A DNA stretch of 11,480 nt. Source: an uncultured Eubacteriales bacterium (GTDB taxonomy: Bacteria > Bacillota > Clostridia > Oscillospirales > Oscillospiraceae). Shown piece after piece: positions 1 through 6,257 of the stretch. The notes beneath the pieces were generated by a model. It was not told the DNA's origin, ran no database searches, and saw nothing but the letters and a program-made list of their open reading frames with translations. How positions within the stretch are numbered: the stretch's first letter is position 1; every line of letters starts with the position of its first letter. Location: assembly GCA_900540635.1 (NCBI GenBank), contig UQGU01000066.1:1-11480 (forward strand), given 5' to 3'. Position numbers and translations under genes: made by a program.

Positions 1-46
1 TTCCCCTTCGGGGGAGCCGGCTCGCGTCAGCGAGACTGAGGAGGGG
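1..46 (+). repeat. Palindromic repeat, copy 1 (left half of a head-to-head pair)
   Basis: The element has three parts in order: a CCCC-TTC-GGGG hairpin (about 3-13), a second hairpin CTCGC-GTCA-GCGAG (21-34), and a closing ACTGAGGAGGGG (35-46). A second copy with the same three-part architecture lies in opposite orientation at 94-146, and related copies occur at 7661-7748. The element may begin before the window. Such hairpin-rich intergenic repeats are, from memory, common in Oscillospiraceae genomes; no family name is assigned. Confidence 0.6.
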
Positions 47-93
47 CGTTTCGGGCGAGAGCGCTGGGAAAATTCGACCAGCTCTCGCTCATT

Positions 94-146
94 ACACCCC
101 TCTTCAGTCAGGGCTGCGCCCTGCCAGCTTCCCCGGAGGGGAAGCT
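94..146 (-). repeat. Palindromic repeat, copy 2, overlapping the end of the pseudouridine synthase gene
   Basis: Read on the minus strand, this is an AGCTTCCCC-TCC-GGGGAAGCT hairpin (146-126), then AGGGC-GCA-GCCCT (122-110), then ACTGAAGAGGGGTGT (108-94). The order matches copy 1 at 1-46. The 47-bp spacer between the two copies contains a perfect 8-bp inverted repeat, GCGAGAGC (55-62) and GCTCTCGC (81-88). The whole of 1-146 could therefore fold as one large cruciform. The stop codon of the neighbouring gene (108-110) lies inside this copy. Confidence 0.65.
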
Positions 147-1043
147 CTTTTCCAATTTCTCCAACACCTTGGTAAAATACTCCGGCAGTGGGGCAAAGAC
201 CAGGACGGGTCTGCCGTCTCTCGGGTGGCGAAAGGATAGGGCCCCGGCGTGGAGGCACTGGCTGTCCTGGCCCAGCTCCGGCTTCTTGTGGCCGTAGACC
301 GTGTCCCCCAGGATGGGGTGACCGATGTAGGCCATATGGACGCGGATCTGGTGGGTGCGGCCCGTTTCCAGGCGGCAGCGGATGTGGGTGTAGCCCTGGT
401 AGCGCTTGACCACTTCCCAGTGGGTCACGGCGGGCTTGGAATTCCGCTGGGTGACGCACATCTTCTTCCGGTCCGTAGGATGGCGGCCGATGGGAGCGTC
501 CACGGTGCCGCTGTCCTCCTTCAAATTGCCGCAGACAATGGCCTCATAGGTCCGCGCCATGGTGTGATCCTTCAGCTGGGAGGCCAGCACTGCATGGGCC
601 AGGTCATTTTTGGCAATGGCAAGCAGGCCGGAGGTGTCCTTGTCAATGCGGTGGACAATGCCCGGGCGCAGCTCTCCGTTGATGCCGGAAAGGCTGTCCC
701 CCATGGCATAGAGCAGGCCGTTCACCAGGGTGTCGTCCTGATGCCCCGCCGCCGGATGGACGACAAGCCCTTTGGGCTTGTTGATGACGGCCACATCCTC
801 GTCTTCGTACACGATGTCCAGCTGCATTTCGGTGGGGGTCACGTCAACGGGCCTGGGCTCCGGAATGGTGACGCTGACGGTCTGTCCGGGCTCCAGGCGG
901 TCATTTTTTTTGGCGGGCTTCCCGTCTAAGAGCACATTGCCCTCGGCGATGAGCTTCTGGGCGGCGCTGCGGCTGATTTCCGGCAGAGCCCGGGAGAGAA
1001 ATGCGTCCAGCCGTTCGCCGGACCGGTCACAGGTCAGGATCAT
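108..1043 (-). CDS. RluA/RluD-family 23S rRNA pseudouridine synthase
   Basis: Predicted to isomerise uridine to pseudouridine in large-subunit rRNA. The 311-residue protein has an N-terminal S4 RNA-binding domain (about 5-60) and then the RluA catalytic domain. The latter shows NKPKGLVVHP (88-97), the catalytic HRIDKDTSGL motif with Asp134, and the ETGRTHQIRVH strand. I chose the ATG at 1043 because it overlaps the lspA stop in a 4-base ATGA, a typical coupled start. A TTG 21 bases upstream is also in frame, but it lies inside lspA and precedes the AAGGA that could serve this ATG. The position after lspA matches Bacillus subtilis ylyB, the likely orthologue by synteny. The last 12 residues (about 300-311) are encoded by the palindromic repeat at 94-146 and look like an appended tail. 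The exact uridine target cannot be read from sequence. Confidence 0.93.
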   Translation of the reverse strand: MILTCDRSGERLDAFLSRALPEISRSAAQKLIAEGNVLLDGKPAKKNDRLEPGQTVSVTIPEPRPVDVTPTEMQLDIVYEDEDVAVINKPKGLVVHPAAGHQDDTLVNGLLYAMGDSLSGINGELRPGIVHRIDKDTSGLLAIAKNDLAHAVLASQLKDHTMARTYEAIVCGNLKEDSGTVDAPIGRHPTDRKKMCVTQRNSKPAVTHWEVVKRYQGYTHIRCRLETGRTHQIRVHMAYIGHPILGDTVYGHKKPELGQDSQCLHAGALSFRHPRDGRPVLVFAPLPEYFTKVLEKLEKSFPSGEAGRAQP

Positions 1044-1519
1044 TTCTTTTTCTCGTCCTTCCAAATGGCTTTGTTACAGAATGCCAGACTGGCAAACAGG
1101 GCAATGCAGCCGCAGGTGATGAAGCAGTCGGCTACGTTGAACACGGGAAAATCCATGAACTGGGTTTCAATCATGTCTACCACATAGCCCAGCCGCAGCC
1201 GGTCGATCATATTGCCCAGGCCTCCGGCGTAGATGGCGGCGATCATCCACCGCTCAAAGCCGGAAAAGGGCTGCCTTTTCTTGAAGTATTCATAAAAGAG
1301 CGCGGCGGTGAATGCCAGAAAAATCAGCGCAAACAGCCACTGCATCCCCTCAAAGGAGGAGAACGCCGCGCCGGTGTTGCGCAGATAGGTAAAGTCCAGA
1401 AAGCCCGGCAAGAAGTCCATATGCCCTCCAAGGGGGATATGGGCCACAACCAGCGCCTTGGTGATCTGATCCGCCGCAACAATCCCCGCGACGAAGAGGC
1501 AGTAGTAGAAAAACTGCAT
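1040..1519 (-). CDS. lspA: Lipoprotein signal peptidase (signal peptidase II)
   Basis: Integral membrane aspartyl protease that cleaves the signal peptide from lipid-modified prolipoproteins. The 159-residue product has the usual family length and four hydrophobic segments (about 5-25, 60-77, 91-100 and 132-148). It shows the conserved blocks DQITK (17-21), NTGAAFS (48-54), GNMIDR (102-107), VVDMI (113-117) and FNVAD (127-131). Asp115 and Asp131 align with the catalytic pair of the Escherichia coli enzyme. The ATG at 1519 is preceded by AAAGGAA at a 9-base spacing. The gene lies 64 bases after the lipid kinase gene and overlaps the next gene by 4 bases, so it is very likely cotranscribed with both. 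The lysine-rich C-terminus fits a cytoplasmic end. Confidence 0.97.
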   Translation of the reverse strand: MQFFYYCLFVAGIVAADQITKALVVAHIPLGGHMDFLPGFLDFTYLRNTGAAFSSFEGMQWLFALIFLAFTAALFYEYFKKRQPFSGFERWMIAAIYAGGLGNMIDRLRLGYVVDMIETQFMDFPVFNVADCFITCGCIALFASLAFCNKAIWKDEKKK

Positions 1520-1554
1520 GGGTGATGGTTCCTTTCAAGTGAAATAGGACGAAG

Positions 1555-1573
1555 GCTTCCCCGGAGGGGAAGC
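1555..1573. repeat. Perfect hairpin, isolated repeat core
   Basis: The 19-base palindrome is an 8-bp stem GCTTCCCC / GGGGAAGC with a GGA loop. It is identical to the hairpin core at 127-145. On the plus strand it is followed by six T residues (1574-1579), so it would look like an intrinsic terminator there, but no plus-strand gene leads into it. On the minus strand, the transcribed direction, it falls just after the lipid-kinase stop codon and lacks a T-tract. It is better read as a solo repeat unit that may act as an intra-operon stem-loop. Confidence 0.6.
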
Positions 1574-1583
1574 TTTTTTCTTT

Positions 1584-2480
1584 TTACCACGTCAGCCCCT
1601 TGGGGTAGAAAAACCGGACCTTTTCCTTCGCGACGGACATAGAGATATCCGTTTCCATTTTCAGCTCTCCGTCCAGGTTGACGGCGGTGGGGGTGGGGCT
1701 GTGGATTTCCAGGCGGTCGGTGCGGTAATGGGTGATGTACTCCGGCAGCTCCTTGTAGCGGCCGGCTTTGTATTTGCCGATGAGCCCCGGAACCTGGGCC
1801 CGGGTGATCTTTTTTACCAGCAGCACGTCCAGCAAACCGTCCCTGGGGTCCGCCTCCGGCACGGCGTAGAAGCCGCCGCCGTAGTAGCGGCCGTTGCAGA
1901 CGCAGACCATGGTCATCTCCTCGTCCCGGGTTTGGCCGCAGAGGGTGACACGCAAAGGCTGACTGACGCCGCGGACCACATTCACCACCGCCGAGGCTGC
2001 ATAGGCCCAGAAGCCCTGCAGCAGAGGCAGCCGCTTGTAGTTGGCAACATCCGTGCCGATGCGGGCATCCAGACCAACGGAGCAGATGTTCAGGGCCAGA
2101 GAATCGTTGCAGCGGATCATGTCGAACGCGGTTTCTTCCGCATCCAGCAGCCGGGCCAGATGACAAAAGGCCCGGGGCTCGGAGAAGAGCCGGACGAAAT
2201 CGTTCCCGCTGCCGCCGGCCCAGACGGTCACGGCTGCATTGCCGTACCCTGCCGCACCGGCGGCAACCTCGTTCAGGGTTCCGTCGCCGCCGCAGGCATA
2301 GATTCGGTATTCCTCCCCGGAGCGGGCGGCTGCATTGGCAAGCCGCCTGCAATCTCCGGGCCCCTTGGAGATCTCCACCCGGTAGTCAAGATCGCGGCAC
2401 AGCTGCATGATCTCCCGGGAGCACTCCAGAGTCCTGTCCCGGCTTCCCGCTGCCGGATTGATGATGAACAGATGCTTCAT
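1584..2480 (-). CDS. Diacylglycerol kinase-like lipid kinase (DagK/YegS family)
   Basis: Predicted cytosolic, membrane-associated enzyme that phosphorylates diacylglycerol or a related lipid, recycling it toward phospholipid synthesis. The 298-residue protein matches the family length. It shows the N-terminal INPAAGS nucleotide-loop (7-13), the diagnostic GGDGTLNEV (64-72), and GGSGNDF (89-95) in the position where most relatives read PxGTxNDF. Near the C-terminus is NLDGE, matching the family's (D/E)GE element. The ATG at 2480 lies one base after the stop codon of the upstream methyltransferase gene and has a GGAAAG binding site inside that gene's end, so translation is probably coupled. Substrate choice between diacylglycerol and other lipids cannot be decided from sequence, so no symbol is given. 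Confidence 0.92.
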   Translation of the reverse strand: MKHLFIINPAAGSRDRTLECSREIMQLCRDLDYRVEISKGPGDCRRLANAAARSGEEYRIYACGGDGTLNEVAAGAAGYGNAAVTVWAGGSGNDFVRLFSEPRAFCHLARLLDAEETAFDMIRCNDSLALNICSVGLDARIGTDVANYKRLPLLQGFWAYAASAVVNVVRGVSQPLRVTLCGQTRDEEMTMVCVCNGRYYGGGFYAVPEADPRDGLLDVLLVKKITRAQVPGLIGKYKAGRYKELPEYITHYRTDRLEIHSPTPTAVNLDGELKMETDISMSVAKEKVRFFYPKGLTW

Positions 2481-2481
2481 C

Positions 2482-3615
2482 TTACTTTCCTTTTCTCTGC
2501 TGCCCCAAATACATATAGTAGTCGCATTTGATCATGCCGTTGTAGAGCTTGCGCTTCTTGTCGGCCCGTTTTCCAAAATAGTGCTCAAATTCCGGCTCGG
2601 AGGTAATGACGTATTTCTTCCAGCCGTCGGCAAATTTCAGGTGGCGGCCCAGGTCCGCATACAGCCGCTGGGCGCTTTTCTGCTCCATCATCCGCTGGCC
2701 GTAGGGCGGGTTGCAGATGAGGATGCCCTCGTCACAGGGCAGGCTCATTTTGGTAGCGTCTCCGTCCCGGAAGTCGATCAGATCCCCCAGGCCTGCCTTT
2801 CGGGCGTTGGCCATGGAGAGAGACACGCACTTGGGGTCATTGTCGGAGCCCATAATCCGGTAGTTGCCGTGGAACTCCCGGTCTTTGGCCTCGGTGCGGA
2901 CCTGACCCCAGATTTTGGGGTCGATCCAGGCGAAGGCCTCGGCGGAGAACCGGCGGAAGGCACCGGGGGCCTTGTTCTTGGCAATCATGGCTGCCTCAAT
3001 GGGAATGGTGCCGCTGCCGCAAAAGGGGTCCCACAGGAATTCCCGGCCCCGGTAGCGGGTCAGGGTCACCATGGCCGCAGCCAGGGTCTCCCGCAGGGGT
3101 GCATCGTTGCCGTTGGCCCGGTAGCCCCGCTTGTGCAGCCCCGGCCCGGAGGTATCCAGGTACAGCTGCACCCGGTCGTTCATGACGGAAAATTGCAGCT
3201 GGTATTTGGCCCCGGTCTCCGGAAGCCAGCTGACGCCATACTTTTCGCCCAAGCGCCGGGAGGCGGCCTTTTTGATGATGGCCTGGCAGTCCGGCACGCT
3301 CATGAGGGTGCTGCTCAGGCAGTGGCCCTTCACAGGGAAGGCCCCGTCTTGGGGGATGAAGCGTTCCAGCTCCGTTTTATAAACACCCTGGAACAGCTCT
3401 TCAAAGGTGGCGGCCTTGAAGTCCGCCAGGACGATCAGCACCCGCTCGCCGGTGCGCAGGCAGATATTGGCCTTGGCAAGGGCGCTCTCGTCCCCGGAAA
3501 ACAGCACCCGGCCGTTTTCCACCCGGACATTCTGAATGTCCAGCCGCCGCAATTCGTCTCCTGCCAGGCCCTCCAGGCCAAACAGGCAGGGAACGGAAAA
3601 TTCCATTTCTTCCAT
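2482..3615 (-). CDS. THUMP-domain class I SAM-dependent rRNA methyltransferase (RlmL/YpsC-like)
   Basis: Predicted to N2-methylate a guanosine in 23S rRNA using S-adenosylmethionine. The 377-residue protein has an N-terminal ferredoxin-like/THUMP RNA-binding region (about 1-155), the family linker GLHKRGYR (159-166), and a Rossmann methyltransferase domain. The latter carries DPFCGSGTIPIEAA (196-209) and the catalytic NPPYG (302-306). This is the single-domain Firmicute form (B. subtilis YpsC), lacking the second methyltransferase domain of E. coli RlmL. Three starts are possible: GTG 3627, ATG 3615 and ATG 3606. I chose 3615 because GAGAG lies 5 bases upstream; no binding site is convincing. 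The gap to queH is about 30 bases, and the stop is 1 base from the next start. The exact target base is inferred from the family. Confidence 0.92.
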   Translation of the reverse strand: MEEMEFSVPCLFGLEGLAGDELRRLDIQNVRVENGRVLFSGDESALAKANICLRTGERVLIVLADFKAATFEELFQGVYKTELERFIPQDGAFPVKGHCLSSTLMSVPDCQAIIKKAASRRLGEKYGVSWLPETGAKYQLQFSVMNDRVQLYLDTSGPGLHKRGYRANGNDAPLRETLAAAMVTLTRYRGREFLWDPFCGSGTIPIEAAMIAKNKAPGAFRRFSAEAFAWIDPKIWGQVRTEAKDREFHGNYRIMGSDNDPKCVSLSMANARKAGLGDLIDFRDGDATKMSLPCDEGILICNPPYGQRMMEQKSAQRLYADLGRHLKFADGWKKYVITSEPEFEHYFGKRADKKRKLYNGMIKCDYYMYLGQQRKGK

Positions 3616-3647
3616 AGATTCTCTCACTTTCTGGTAAATTCCGCAAT

Positions 3648-4193
3648 TTACGGAATGATCTTACTCTTTTTTAAGTACCGCTCTTCCTCGGAGAAGACGC
3701 AGCCGCAGTATTTCTGAATGTAGAAGCCCAGCTCCCGGGCCCGCTCCTGGCCTGCCCGGAAATAGGGCCGGAAGTCCCGGTAGAGGAATTCCACGCCGTA
3801 TTCGCTGGCGGCCCGCTGGGCGACCTCCCGCATGAGCTCGTGCTTCTGGTAGGGGGAGATGAAAAGCGACGAGGTGAAGCTGTCAAAGCCCCCCTCCTTT
3901 GCCTGCCGGGCGGCTTCATAGAGCCGGAACTCGTAGCACTTGATGCAGCGGTTCTCAATGTCGTCTGCCACCGCCCTTACAAAGGGCCGCAGGCCGTAGT
4001 CGTTGCGCTCGATCAGGGGCAGCTCGATGGTCTGGGCGTACTCCCGCAGACAGTTCCGCCGGGCCCGGTATTCCGTAAAGGGGTGGATATTGGGATTGTA
4101 CCAAAATCCCGTAACGTCATAGTGATCTGCGCGCAGGACGTCAATGCACTGATTGGCACAGGGCGCGCAGCAGATATGCAGGAGTGTATTCAT
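3648..4193 (-). CDS. queH: Epoxyqueuosine reductase QueH
   Basis: Predicted to carry out the last step of queuosine synthesis, reducing epoxyqueuosine to queuosine at the wobble position of GUN-anticodon tRNAs. It belongs to the DUF208 family, which is unrelated to QueG. The 181-residue protein begins MNTLLHICCAPC, with the family Cys pair at 8-9 plus Cys12. It also has CIKC (83-86), SPYQKH in the middle, and KYCGC (Cys163, Cys165). In characterised members, conserved cysteines hold an iron-sulfur cluster and an extra iron. The ATG at 4193 is preceded by CCGGAGGAAATC, a strong binding site; in-frame sequence farther upstream runs through the promoter and is not coding. It is the first gene after a good promoter and probably leads the five-gene minus-strand operon. 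Whether the host makes queuosine de novo or salvages it cannot be seen here. Confidence 0.95.
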   Translation of the reverse strand: MNTLLHICCAPCANQCIDVLRADHYDVTGFWYNPNIHPFTEYRARRNCLREYAQTIELPLIERNDYGLRPFVRAVADDIENRCIKCYEFRLYEAARQAKEGGFDSFTSSLFISPYQKHELMREVAQRAASEYGVEFLYRDFRPYFRAGQERARELGFYIQKYCGCVFSEEERYLKKSKIIP

Positions 4194-4228
4194 GATTTCC
4201 TCCGGAGAAAAGATTTGGCATTCCGTAT

Positions 4229-4257
4229 AGTATAGCATGGTTTTTGAAGGGAAGCAA
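4229..4257 (-). promoter_or_regulatory. Sigma-A-type promoter of the queH operon
   Basis: On the minus strand the -35 is TTGCTT (4257-4252), followed by a 17-base spacer and a -10 of TATACT (4234-4229). The predicted start is near 4222, leaving a leader of about 29 bases with the GGAGG site before queH. The -10 is strong and the -35 is weak (3 of 6). Confidence 0.6.
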
Positions 4258-4293
4258 TGAAAAAGTTGGTGCAGAGTCGCCCAAATGGGCCTC

Positions 4294-5583
4294 TCACTCC
4301 TCAATCAGCCCGAACACGCCGTCTTCATATAGACCGGTGATCTTCACGTTCTTTACCACATTGTGCAGTTCCTCCCCGGCGGCGTAGACCCTTACGTAAT
4401 TGGGGGCGTGGCCGGTGTAGAAGCTGAGGACCTGCTCCTCAAAGAGCACCGCTTGGGTGGTACCGATGAGCGATTCCCGGTAGGATCTGCTCATCTGCTG
4501 GGCCACGGCGATGGCCCGGCGGCTGCGGTCCTCCTTGACGGCATTGCCCAGCTGACCGGGCATGGTATCCGCCGGGGTGCCGGGGCGGCGGGAATAGGGG
4601 AAGATATGCATATCCGCAAAGGCGCACTTTTGGATAAAGGCGAGGCTTTCTTCAAATTCCGCCTCCGTCTCCCCGGGGAAGGCAACGATCATGTCTGTGG
4701 TAATGGCACAGTTCGGGAAGAATTTCCGCAGCAGGCAGACGCTTTCATAGTACCGCCGGGTATCATACTTCCGGCGCATCCGCTGCAAAACCGTGTCGCA
4801 GCCGGACTGCATACTCAGGTGAAACTGGGGGCACAGGTTGGGGAAGCCCGCCAGGGTACGGCAGAAGTCCTCCGTAACAATTCTCGGCTCCAGGCTGCCC
4901 AGCCGGATGCGCAGCTCCGGCACGGCCTCGCAGAGCCCTGCAATCAGGTCCTTCACAGGAGGCTTTCCCGGCAGGTCTGCGCCCCAGCTGGCAATCTCAA
5001 TGCCGGTGACCACGATCTCCCGGTAGCCCATTTCCGCCAGCTCCCGGGCCTGGGCCAGGGCATCCGCCAGAGGGGCGGAGCGCACGGGGCCCCGGGTATA
5101 GGGGATGATGCAGTAGGTGCAGAAATTGACGCAGCCGTCCTGGACCTTCAGCATGGCCCGGGTCCGTTCTTCCAAACCGCCGGGGGGCAGCAGCTCAAAT
5201 TCCCGGCGGCGCAGGGCATTGTCCAGCGTGTCCACATGGTCTTTCCCCTGGAGGGCGGCAAGCATATGCTCCAAAAATTCCTGCCGCCCGCCGGAGCCGC
5301 CCAAAACGTCCACACCCAGCTCCTTTACCGCCTCAGGGGCATGCTGGGTGTAGCAGCCGCAGACGCCGATGACGGCCTTCGGATTTTCCCGGCGGCAGCG
5401 GCGGATAACGGCCCGGTTTTTCTTGTCCGCAATGGCGGTGACGGAGCAGGTATTGATGATGTAGGCATCGCACTTCTCGTCAAAATGTCCGATTTCATGG
5501 CCCTGGTTTTGTAAAATATGCTCCATGGCCTGGGTTTCGTATTGATTGGTCTTACAGCCCAATGTGTAAAAAGCAAATCGCAT
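4294..5583 (-). CDS. mtaB: tRNA (N6-L-threonylcarbamoyladenosine(37)-C2)-methylthiotransferase MtaB
   Basis: Radical-SAM methylthiotransferase that converts t6A37 to ms2t6A37 in ANN-decoding tRNAs. The 429-residue protein has the N-terminal UPF0004 domain, with cluster ligands in TLGCKTNQYE (Cys10), NTCSVT (Cys46) and GCYTQ (Cys77). The radical-SAM domain carries DGCVNFCTYC (Cys151, Cys155, Cys158). A C-terminal TRAM-like region follows (about 365-429). The LGCKTNQYE start and the bacterial-type length fit MtaB rather than MiaB or RimO. I chose the ATG at 5583, where the family normally begins; an in-frame TTG at 5634 would add 17 atypical residues. The binding site is poor (ACGAAG). It is separated from queH by 100 bases that include the queH promoter, so it may be transcribed alone or read through. 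Confidence 0.94.
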   Translation of the reverse strand: MRFAFYTLGCKTNQYETQAMEHILQNQGHEIGHFDEKCDAYIINTCSVTAIADKKNRAVIRRCRRENPKAVIGVCGCYTQHAPEAVKELGVDVLGGSGGRQEFLEHMLAALQGKDHVDTLDNALRRREFELLPPGGLEERTRAMLKVQDGCVNFCTYCIIPYTRGPVRSAPLADALAQARELAEMGYREIVVTGIEIASWGADLPGKPPVKDLIAGLCEAVPELRIRLGSLEPRIVTEDFCRTLAGFPNLCPQFHLSMQSGCDTVLQRMRRKYDTRRYYESVCLLRKFFPNCAITTDMIVAFPGETEAEFEESLAFIQKCAFADMHIFPYSRRPGTPADTMPGQLGNAVKEDRSRRAIAVAQQMSRSYRESLIGTTQAVLFEEQVLSFYTGHAPNYVRVYAAGEELHNVVKNVKITGLYEDGVFGLIEE

Positions 5584-5642
5584 CTTCGTAAAAATCGCCA
5601 ATTTTGCTGGCGCTCCCTTGTTATAATTCGCCAAACCGTCAA

Positions 5643-5670
5643 TTGCATTTCGCCCGGATTATGTTATAAT
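5643..5670 (+). promoter_or_regulatory. Extended -10 promoter for the HPr-like gene
   Basis: The -35 is TTGCAT (5643-5648), followed by a 16-base spacer ending in the extended -10 element TGT and a perfect -10, TATAAT (5665-5670). The start would be near 5677. An 8-bp inverted repeat, CGGATTAT (5655-5662) and ATAATCCG (5678-5685), brackets the -10 box and the predicted start. Confidence 0.65.
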
Positions 5671-5705
5671 GATTCATATAATCCGTTTTTTCGGTTCATA
5701 GCCAT

Positions 5706-5734
5706 ATTATACACGAAAACCCGGCATTTGTACA
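5706..5734 (-). promoter_or_regulatory. Probable mtaB promoter
   Basis: On the minus strand the -35 is TGTACA (5734-5729, 4 of 6), followed by a 17-base spacer and a perfect -10, TATAAT (5711-5706). The predicted start is near 5699, giving a leader of about 115 bases to the mtaB ATG. The start region overlaps the divergent promoter at 5643-5670, so the two transcripts would share about 20 bases of antisense 5' end. Confidence 0.5.
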
Positions 5735-5750
5735 GTCAAAGGAGGTTTTT

Positions 5751-5987
5751 ATGCAGGAATTTACGATTCATCTTCGCTCCGTGCGGGATGTAAACGATTT
5801 TGTTGCATTGACTGCCCCTCTGTGTGCCATCACACTGACGGATGGCTTACGGGTGGTGGATGGAAAGAGCTTTATGGAGATATTCTGTCTGCAGCTCTCC
5901 GGCCCCATCACCGTTGCGGCGGATTGCCCTGCCGAGGATTTTGAGCGATTCCGCCAAGACTGTCTGCGCTTCCAGAGCGCATCCTGA
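5751..5987 (+). CDS. HPr-family protein lacking the phosphocarrier histidine (Crh-like)
   Basis: The 78-residue protein has the length and pattern of the HPr fold. The segment around KSFMEIFCLQLS (39-50), followed by PITVAAD, matches the HPr block containing regulatory Ser46 (KSIMGVMSL in HPr), which would place that serine at Ser40. The active-site loop that carries His15 in true HPr reads VRDVNDFVAL (11-20) here, with no histidine. The protein therefore should not relay phosphate from PTS enzyme I. A regulatory role like Bacillus Crh is possible but unproven. The ATG at 5751 has an excellent AAAGGAGG site at a 5-base spacing, and the gene is a single-gene unit with its own promoter and terminator. 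Similar histidine-less paralogues are, from memory, common in Clostridia. Confidence 0.82.
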   Translation: MQEFTIHLRSVRDVNDFVALTAPLCAITLTDGLRVVDGKSFMEIFCLQLSGPITVAADCPAEDFERFRQDCLRFQSAS

Positions 5988-6004
5988 ATATCGGCTCTTG
6001 CAGC

Positions 6005-6035
6005 ACCGTCCCGGGAATACTCGGGGCGGTTTTTT
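6005..6035 (+). terminator. Intrinsic terminator of the HPr-like gene
   Basis: The 9-bp stem ACCGTCCCG (6005-6013) pairs with CGGGGCGGT (6022-6030) with one G-T wobble and an 8-base loop. A run of T follows (6030-6035). It begins 17 bases after the stop codon. Confidence 0.85.
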
Positions 6036-6040
6036 ATTTT

Positions 6041-6203
6041 GGGGGCGACACCGCACAATTCGTCTGCGGCTGTCAGCGGATCTTTTCCGCCAGGGCTGCG
6101 GTATTTTTTCTCGAAATACACAAAGTATTCCTTCGAAAACACACCTTGCCCCGACGAAAAATCTCTCGCTGACTGCTCTTGCCGAATTATGCGGTGCTGC
6201 CCC
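6041..6203. mobile_element. MITE-like imperfect inverted repeat, about 163 bp
   Basis: The outer ends GGGGCGACACCGCACAATTCG (6042-6062) and the complement of 6183-6203 match at 18 of 21 positions. Inward, GTCAGCG (6072-6078) pairs with CGCTGAC (6168-6174). The centre is a small palindrome, AATAC-ACAAA-GTATT, near 6115-6129. The element therefore folds back on itself along most of its length and has no credible reading frame. It lies between two convergent terminators, a neutral landing place. I see no clear target-site duplication, so mobility is inferred from structure only. Confidence 0.5.
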
Positions 6204-6218
6204 TTGGGGGAGCACAAA

Positions 6219-6247
6219 CAAAGGGGGCGGCCCGGCGGGCCGCCCCC
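6219..6247 (-). terminator. Intrinsic terminator of rpoD
   Basis: On the minus strand a perfect 11-bp stem, GGGGGCGGCCC / GGGCCGCCCCC, with a GCC loop (6247-6223) is followed by TTTGTTTG. It starts 10 bases after the rpoD stop codon. A second hairpin of about 9 bp lies just beyond it (6194-6215, GTGCT-CCCC/GGGG-AGCAC), overlapping the end of the MITE-like element. Confidence 0.88.
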
Positions 6248-6257
6248 AAAGCATATA

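Noticed and set aside
3634..3651. GTAAATT / AATTTAC dyad between queH and the methyltransferase gene as an operator or terminator
   Set aside because: It is short, AT-rich, without a T-tract, and lies inside an operon gap of about 30 bases. It does not stand out enough to call.
4279..4290. GCCCA-AA-TGGGC hairpin after mtaB as a terminator
   Set aside because: The stem is 5 bp with a 2-base loop and no adjacent T-run, so read-through into queH remains possible.
2407..5514. Long plus-strand open frames opposite the methyltransferase, queH and mtaB genes
   Set aside because: The minus-strand genes carry intact conserved motifs. The opposite frames are a by-product of GC-rich codon use and show no recognisable domain.
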